64,000 nt of DNA from Paracoccaceae bacterium. GTDB lineage: Bacteria > Pseudomonadota > Alphaproteobacteria > Rhodobacterales > Rhodobacteraceae. Where the stretch lies: contig JABURR010000094.1 in assembly GCA_014762635.1 (NCBI GenBank), positions 157,303 through 221,302 of the forward strand, written 5' to 3'. The notes beneath the pieces are model-generated. The model saw nothing but the letters and a program-made list of their open reading frames with translations. It made no database searches and had not been told where the DNA came from. Made by a program: the position numbers and the translations under genes. Numbering within the stretch: the first letter of the stretch is position 1; the number at the start of each line of letters is the position of its first letter. Positions 60,342 to 64,000 of this stretch are shown piece by piece.

Positions 60342-62270
60342 ATGTCGGATAGACCAGCCACCCCAGTGCTTGACCGCGTAGAGACGCCGGCCGACATGAA
60401 ACGGCTGAGCGATGCCGAGCTGCACCGGCTGGCCGATGAACTCAGGGCCGAGACGATTTCCGCGGTCTCCGAGACCGGCGGCCATCTGGGTGCCGGGCTT
60501 GGTGTGGTGGAACTGACCGTGGCGATCCACGCGGTGTTCGACACGCCGCGCGACCGGCTGATCTGGGACGTGAGCCACCAGTGCTATCCGCACAAGATCC
60601 TCACCGGGCGGCGCGACCGGATCCGCACCCTGCGCCAGAAGGACGGGCTGAGCGGGTTCACCAAGCGGTCGGAAAGCCCCTATGACCCCTTCGGGGCGGC
60701 GCATAGCTCCACCTCGATCTCGGCGGCGCTGGGCTTTGCGGTTGCGCGCGATCTGGGCGGGGCGCCGGAATACGGCATTGGCGATGCCATCGCGGTTATC
60801 GGCGACGGCTCCATGAGCGCGGGCATGGCCTACGAGGCGATGAACAACGCGGGCCACCTGGGCAAGCGGATGATCGTCATCCTCAATGACAACGAGATGT
60901 CCATCGCCCCGCCGGTGGGCGCGATGTCGTCGTATCTTTCCAGCCTCTATGCCGAGGCGCCGTTCCAGGAATTCAAGGCCGCCGCCAAGGGCGCGGTGAG
61001 CCTGCTGCCCGAGCCCTTCCGCGAGGGGGCAAAACGCGCGCGCGACATGGTCAAGCACATGACAGTCGGCGGCACCCTCTTCGAGGAACTGGGCTTCGAC
61101 TACATCGGCCCGATCGACGGGCATGACCTCGACCAACTTCTGCCGGTGCTGCGCACGGTGAAGGCGCGGGCCACCGGGCCAGTGCTGATCCACGCGGTGA
61201 CAAAGAAGGGCAAGGGCTATGCCCCCGCCGAGCAGGCCGCCGACAAGGGCCACGGGGTGGCCAAGTTCGACGTGGTGACCGGCAAGCAGAAGAAGGCGCC
61301 GTCGAACGCGCCCTCCTACACCAAAGTCTTCGCGGAGAGCCTGATCAAGGAGGCCCAGAAAGACGACAAGATCGTTGCCGTCACAGCGGCGATGCCTGAT
61401 GGGACCGGGCTGAACCTGTTCGCCGAGCGTTTCCCCTCGCGCTGTTTCGACGTGGGGATCGCCGAGCAGCACGGCGTGACCTTTTCCGCCGGTCTGGCGG
61501 CGGGTGGGATAAAGCCCTTCTGCGCGATCTATTCGACCTTCCTGCAGCGCGGCTATGACCAGGTGGTGCATGACGTGGCGATCCAGCGCCTTCCGGTGCG
61601 TTTCGCCATCGACCGGGCCGGTCTGGTGGGCGCGGATGGCGCGACCCATGCGGGCAGCTATGATACAGCCTTCCTCGCCAACCTGCCGGATTTCGTGGTG
61701 ATGGCCGCCGCCGACGAGGCGGAACTGGTGCACATGGTCGCCACCGCTGCAGCGTATGACCAGGGGCCGATCGCCTTCCGCTATCCCCGGGGGGAGGGCG
61801 TGGGCGTCGAGATGCCCGAGCAAGGCGTCCCGCTCGAGATCGGCAAAGGCCGGATCATTTCGGAAGGCGGTCGCGTTGCGATCCTGAGCTTCGGCACCCG
61901 ACTGGCCGAGGTTCAGGCTGCGGAGGAAAGCCTGTCGGCCAAGGGCATCACGCCGACCATCGCCGATGCACGGTTCGCCAAGCCGCTGGATCGCGACCTG
62001 ATCCTCGATCTGGTCGCCCGTCACGATGCGCTGATCACCATCGAGGAAGGTGCCGTCGGCGGGTTCGGCAGCCACGTTGCCCAGCTTCTGGCCGAGGAAG
62101 GCGTGTTCGACACCGGTCTGAAGTTCCGCTCGATGGTGTTGCCCGACACGTTCATCGACCAGGCAAGCCCCGGGGACATGTACGCGGTGGCACGTCTGAA
62201 CGCCTCGGATATCGAGGCCAAGGTGCTTGACGTGCTCGGCGTCAGCCGGATCGAAAGCGCGCGGGCCTGA
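60342..62270 (+). CDS. dxs: 1-deoxy-D-xylulose-5-phosphate synthase
   Basis: Dxs condenses pyruvate and glyceraldehyde 3-phosphate, the first step of the MEP pathway that feeds ispA. The 642-aa ThDP enzyme has [53 protein letters not shown], the ThDP motif [19 protein letters not shown] and the C-terminal transketolase-like parts [17 protein letters not shown] and [18 protein letters not shown] start at the ATG at 60342; a GTG one codon up is possible. GAGGAGGG stands before it. Confidence 0.96.
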   Translation: MSDRPATPVLDRVETPADMKRLSDAELHRLADELRAETISAVSETGGHLGAGLGVVELTVAIHAVFDTPRDRLIWDVSHQCYPHKILTGRRDRIRTLRQKDGLSGFTKRSESPYDPFGAAHSSTSISAALGFAVARDLGGAPEYGIGDAIAVIGDGSMSAGMAYEAMNNAGHLGKRMIVILNDNEMSIAPPVGAMSSYLSSLYAEAPFQEFKAAAKGAVSLLPEPFREGAKRARDMVKHMTVGGTLFEELGFDYIGPIDGHDLDQLLPVLRTVKARATGPVLIHAVTKKGKGYAPAEQAADKGHGVAKFDVVTGKQKKAPSNAPSYTKVFAESLIKEAQKDDKIVAVTAAMPDGTGLNLFAERFPSRCFDVGIAEQHGVTFSAGLAAGGIKPFCAIYSTFLQRGYDQVVHDVAIQRLPVRFAIDRAGLVGADGATHAGSYDTAFLANLPDFVVMAAADEAELVHMVATAAAYDQGPIAFRYPRGEGVGVEMPEQGVPLEIGKGRIISEGGRVAILSFGTRLAEVQAAEESLSAKGITPTIADARFAKPLDRDLILDLVARHDALITIEEGAVGGFGSHVAQLLAEEGVFDTGLKFRSMVLPDTFIDQASPGDMYAVARLNASDIEAKVLDVLGVSRIESARA

Positions 62271-62273
62271 GCC

Positions 62274-63164
62274 TCAGTTCGAGGCCATGCGATTGCGCGC
62301 GGGTGCCTGTTTGGAAAGCTGAACCGCGAGGATGCCGGCCGTGATGATGCCGACCCCGAGGATGTCCAGCATTCCCAGCGCCTCTCCCAGGAAGGCTGCC
62401 GCGATGGCGACGCCCAGGAACGGGTTGAGGAAGTGGAAGGTCGAGGCTCGTACCGCGCCTATGCGGTTCACCAGCATGAACCAGACGACGGTCGCCGCAA
62501 GACCCGGAATCAGCGTGGTATAAACGAACGCGGCAAGCAGCTTCCAGCTTGGGGTGAACTCAAGCGTCTCGGTAAAGCCCGCCGCGACACCAAGCGCAGC
62601 GCTTCCCACCAGCATCTGAAGCCCGACGATCATCAGCACATTCCCGCCCGAGGAGGCACCACGCACCGAAAGGGTGGCGAAGGTCAACGCCAGAACGCCG
62701 AGACCGCAGAGCAGCAGGCCGAAAAGATCGACCCCGCCCGAGATCCGCGAGCCCATGATCAGTGCCACCCCGGCAAAACCTGCCAGCAGGCCCAGAACGC
62801 CCATCGGGCGCAGCCGCTCACCGAACAGAATCCAGCCCGAAAACGCGACCAACAGCGGCAGGGCCGAGGCGATGATCGCCGCAAGCCCGGCCTCGATCGT
62901 CTGCATGGCGACGAAGTTCAGGCCCAGGTAGAGCGCGTTCTGGCAGATGCCGAAGATGATCGTGGCCTTCCACTGGCGCGGGGTCAGCGTCCAGCTTTGG
63001 CCCAGGGCCTTGGCCACGGCGATCCCCAGCAGGCCCGAGATCAGGAAGCGCAGCGACAGGGCGGCCAGTGGCGGCGCGTCGGCCACGATGATCCGGGCCG
63101 AGGTGAAAGCCGAGGACCACATGACCGCAAAGGCCACGCCCATGATGACCGCACGAATATCCAC
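62274..63164 (-). CDS. EamA/DMT family permease (second copy)
   Basis: This 296-aa membrane protein has two EamA repeats with about ten helices; ADAPPLAALSLRFLISGLLGIAVA is in the first, and VYTTLIPGLAATVVWFMLVNRIGAVRAS plus FLNPFLGVAIAAAFLGEALG is in the second. Start is a GTG at 63162-63164, with GGGGGAAA 3-10 bp before. It converges with dxs by 3 bp. It is unrelated in detail to the copy at 54347. Substrate unknown. Confidence 0.9.
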   Translation of the reverse strand: MDIRAVIMGVAFAVMWSSAFTSARIIVADAPPLAALSLRFLISGLLGIAVAKALGQSWTLTPRQWKATIIFGICQNALYLGLNFVAMQTIEAGLAAIIASALPLLVAFSGWILFGERLRPMGVLGLLAGFAGVALIMGSRISGGVDLFGLLLCGLGVLALTFATLSVRGASSGGNVLMIVGLQMLVGSAALGVAAGFTETLEFTPSWKLLAAFVYTTLIPGLAATVVWFMLVNRIGAVRASTFHFLNPFLGVAIAAAFLGEALGMLDILGVGIITAGILAVQLSKQAPARNRMASN

Positions 63165-63184
63165 GGCTTTCCCCCGTTCATGTG

Positions 63185-63209
63185 AAAAGGGCCGCCCTAT
63201 CGGCGGCCC
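63185..63209 (-). terminator. Intrinsic terminator after the HU gene
   Basis: On the - strand GGGCCGCC/GGCGGCCC, an 8-bp perfect stem with a 5-nt loop, is followed by TTTT. It lies 24 bp after the hup stop, before the EamA gene on the same strand, so it ends the hup transcript. Confidence 0.85.
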
Positions 63210-63232
63210 TGCTCGAATCTTCTGACGGCCGC

Positions 63233-63520
63233 TTAGCCGTTCACGCTGTCTTTCAGCGCCTTGGCGATGGTCATTTTCACGACCTTGTCCGCCGGCTTCT
63301 TGATCTGCTCGCCCGTGGCGGGGTTGCGGACCATGCGCTCGGGGCGCTCGCGGCAGTAGATCTTGCCCACGCCGGGCAGGGTCACCGCACCGCCGGCCGA
63401 GACCTCGCGGGTGATGATGCCGATCAGACCGTCCAGTGCCGCCGCTGCGGACTTCTTGTCAGAACCCGTTTCTTCAGCCAGGGCCGCGACGAGCTGCGTC
63501 TTGGTCATCGGTTTCGCCAT
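63233..63520 (-). CDS. hup: HU family DNA-binding protein
   Basis: HU is a small abundant nucleoid protein that bends and wraps DNA as a dimer. The 95-aa product begins MAKPMTKTQLVAALAEETGSDKKSAAAALDGL, has VTLPGVGKIYCRERPERMVRNPATGEQIKKPADKVVKM with the DNA-binding arm, and ends in a short helix. GAGGAG lies before the ATG. It ends at a strong terminator. Promoter elements were not obvious. Confidence 0.94.
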   Translation of the reverse strand: MAKPMTKTQLVAALAEETGSDKKSAAAALDGLIGIITREVSAGGAVTLPGVGKIYCRERPERMVRNPATGEQIKKPADKVVKMTIAKALKDSVNG

Positions 63521-63650
63521 TTACTGTCTCCTCGTTCCGCCCCTGCTCCGGGGCTTGTCGCATCTAAATATTGCTATGCGGGGATATTGCACAATCTTGG
63601 GCGCTACCAAAGCCCTTATTTTGCGCGGGTTCCCGCTCGTTGAATTCACA

Positions 63651-64000
63651 TCACAGAAAAGCGGTCTCCTCAAAGCTGCGTAGTTTTCTTGAATGGATAC
63701 GTTCCAGTGGCATATCGCGCAACTGTTCCATGGCACGAACCCCAATGAGCAAGTGCCGCGCCACCTGGGTCTTGTAAAAGTCCGAGGCCATGCCGGGCAG
63801 TTTGAGTTCTCCGTGCAGCGGTTTGTCCGAGACGCAGAGCAGTGTGCCATAGGGCACCCGGAAGCGGAAACCGTTGGCCGCGATGGTCGCGCTTTCCATG
63901 TCGAGCGCGATGGCGCGTGACTGGCTGAGGCGCTGCACCGGGCCCGACTGGTCGCGCAGTTCCCAGTTGCGGTTGTCGATGGTGGCCACGGTGCCGGTGC
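63651..64000 (-). CDS. amn: AMP nucleosidase, C-terminal part
   Basis: AMP nucleosidase hydrolyses AMP to adenine and ribose 5-phosphate. The visible 115 residues run off the right edge, in frame: TGTVATIDNRNWELRDQ, ALDMESATIAANGFRFRVPYGTLLCVSDKPLHGE, then FYKTQVARHLLIGVRAMEQL. DMESATIAANG is the nucleosidase/phosphorylase-family motif near the active site. The end shape fits the E. coli enzyme. The stop at 63651 is followed by 130 bp before hup, with no clear hairpin. Confidence 0.93.
   Translation of the reverse strand, partial: TGTVATIDNRNWELRDQSGPVQRLSQSRAIALDMESATIAANGFRFRVPYGTLLCVSDKPLHGELKLPGMASDFYKTQVARHLLIGVRAMEQLRDMPLERIHSRKLRSFEETAFL

Noticed and set aside
59319..62075. A 918-codon open frame opposite ispA and dxs
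   Set aside because: Antisense to two clear enzymes with intact catalytic motifs; no recognisable domain.

Overview
This 64 kb window is high-GC, densely coded chromosomal DNA from an alphaproteobacterium, most likely a member of the Rhodobacteraceae (Roseobacter/Rhodobacter group). Support: the petP-petR regulator pair, the nepR-ecfG-phyR general stress locus, the oxygen-dependent (CobN-type) cobalamin genes, three tandem peptide deformylase genes before fmt, and the local intergenic repeats. I see no rRNA, tRNA, CRISPR array, transposase, integrase or phage gene. Both edge genes (a class A penicillin-binding protein and AMP nucleosidase) run off the window.

Layout. 1-13 kb: envelope and housekeeping genes (PBP1A end, mlaA-mlaC, ridA-glycerophosphodiesterase, a FemAB-like acetyltransferase, pterin dehydratase, mscS, peroxiredoxin, a ferredoxin reductase with rsmD, map, sfsA, a CinA-like protein with a GNAT, a carboxymuconolactone-decarboxylase-fold enzyme and an OmpA-family protein). 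13-16 kb: a LysR regulator and a FadH-type 2,4-dienoyl-CoA reductase. 16-38 kb: a dispersed cobalamin locus. It holds cobN-cobW, two DUF1636 genes, cbtB-cbtA behind a clear cobalamin riboswitch, cobC-cobD, and the run cbiX-cobH-cobL-cobI-cobE/J fusion-cobM; smc, a lytic transglycosylase and a glutathionyl-hydroquinone reductase lie among them. 38-46 kb: a MalY-type lyase, def1-def2-def3-fmt, a GlsB-like membrane protein, a ThDP enzyme, an FMN reductase, a TauE-like exporter, a VOC protein and a MaoC-like hydratase. 46-50 kb: the general stress response module (HWE/HisKA_2-type kinase, ecfG, nepR, divergent phyR). 50-56 kb: acylphosphatase, an AbrB-family membrane protein, mtgA, a GST, queG, an EamA permease, an OhrR-type regulator and ilvE. 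57-62 kb: petP-petR-hdac-xseB-ispA-dxs, nearly every junction overlapping. 62-64 kb: a second EamA permease, an HU protein and the 3' end of amn.

How it fits together. The B12 genes supply corrin-ring methylation (CobI, CobJ, CobM, CobL), rearrangement (CobH), late cobalt insertion (CobN, with CobW as likely metallochaperone), cobalt uptake under B12 control (CbtAB), and aminopropanol-arm synthesis (CobC, CobD). The remaining steps (for example CobA, CobG or CobZ, CobK, CobB, CobS/T) are not in this window. The stress module is self-contained: kinase to PhyR to NepR to EcfG, with consensus EcfG promoters on both strands of the nepR-phyR gap.

The least ordinary observations are two phased 11-bp repeat arrays (inside cobL and after phyR), a pair of hairpin-plus-tail repeats with a conserved 30-nt tail, a third deformylase paralogue that lost both its metal-ligand Cys and catalytic Glu, interlocked divergent EcfG promoters, and an orphan OhrR-like gene with two perfect palindromes upstream.
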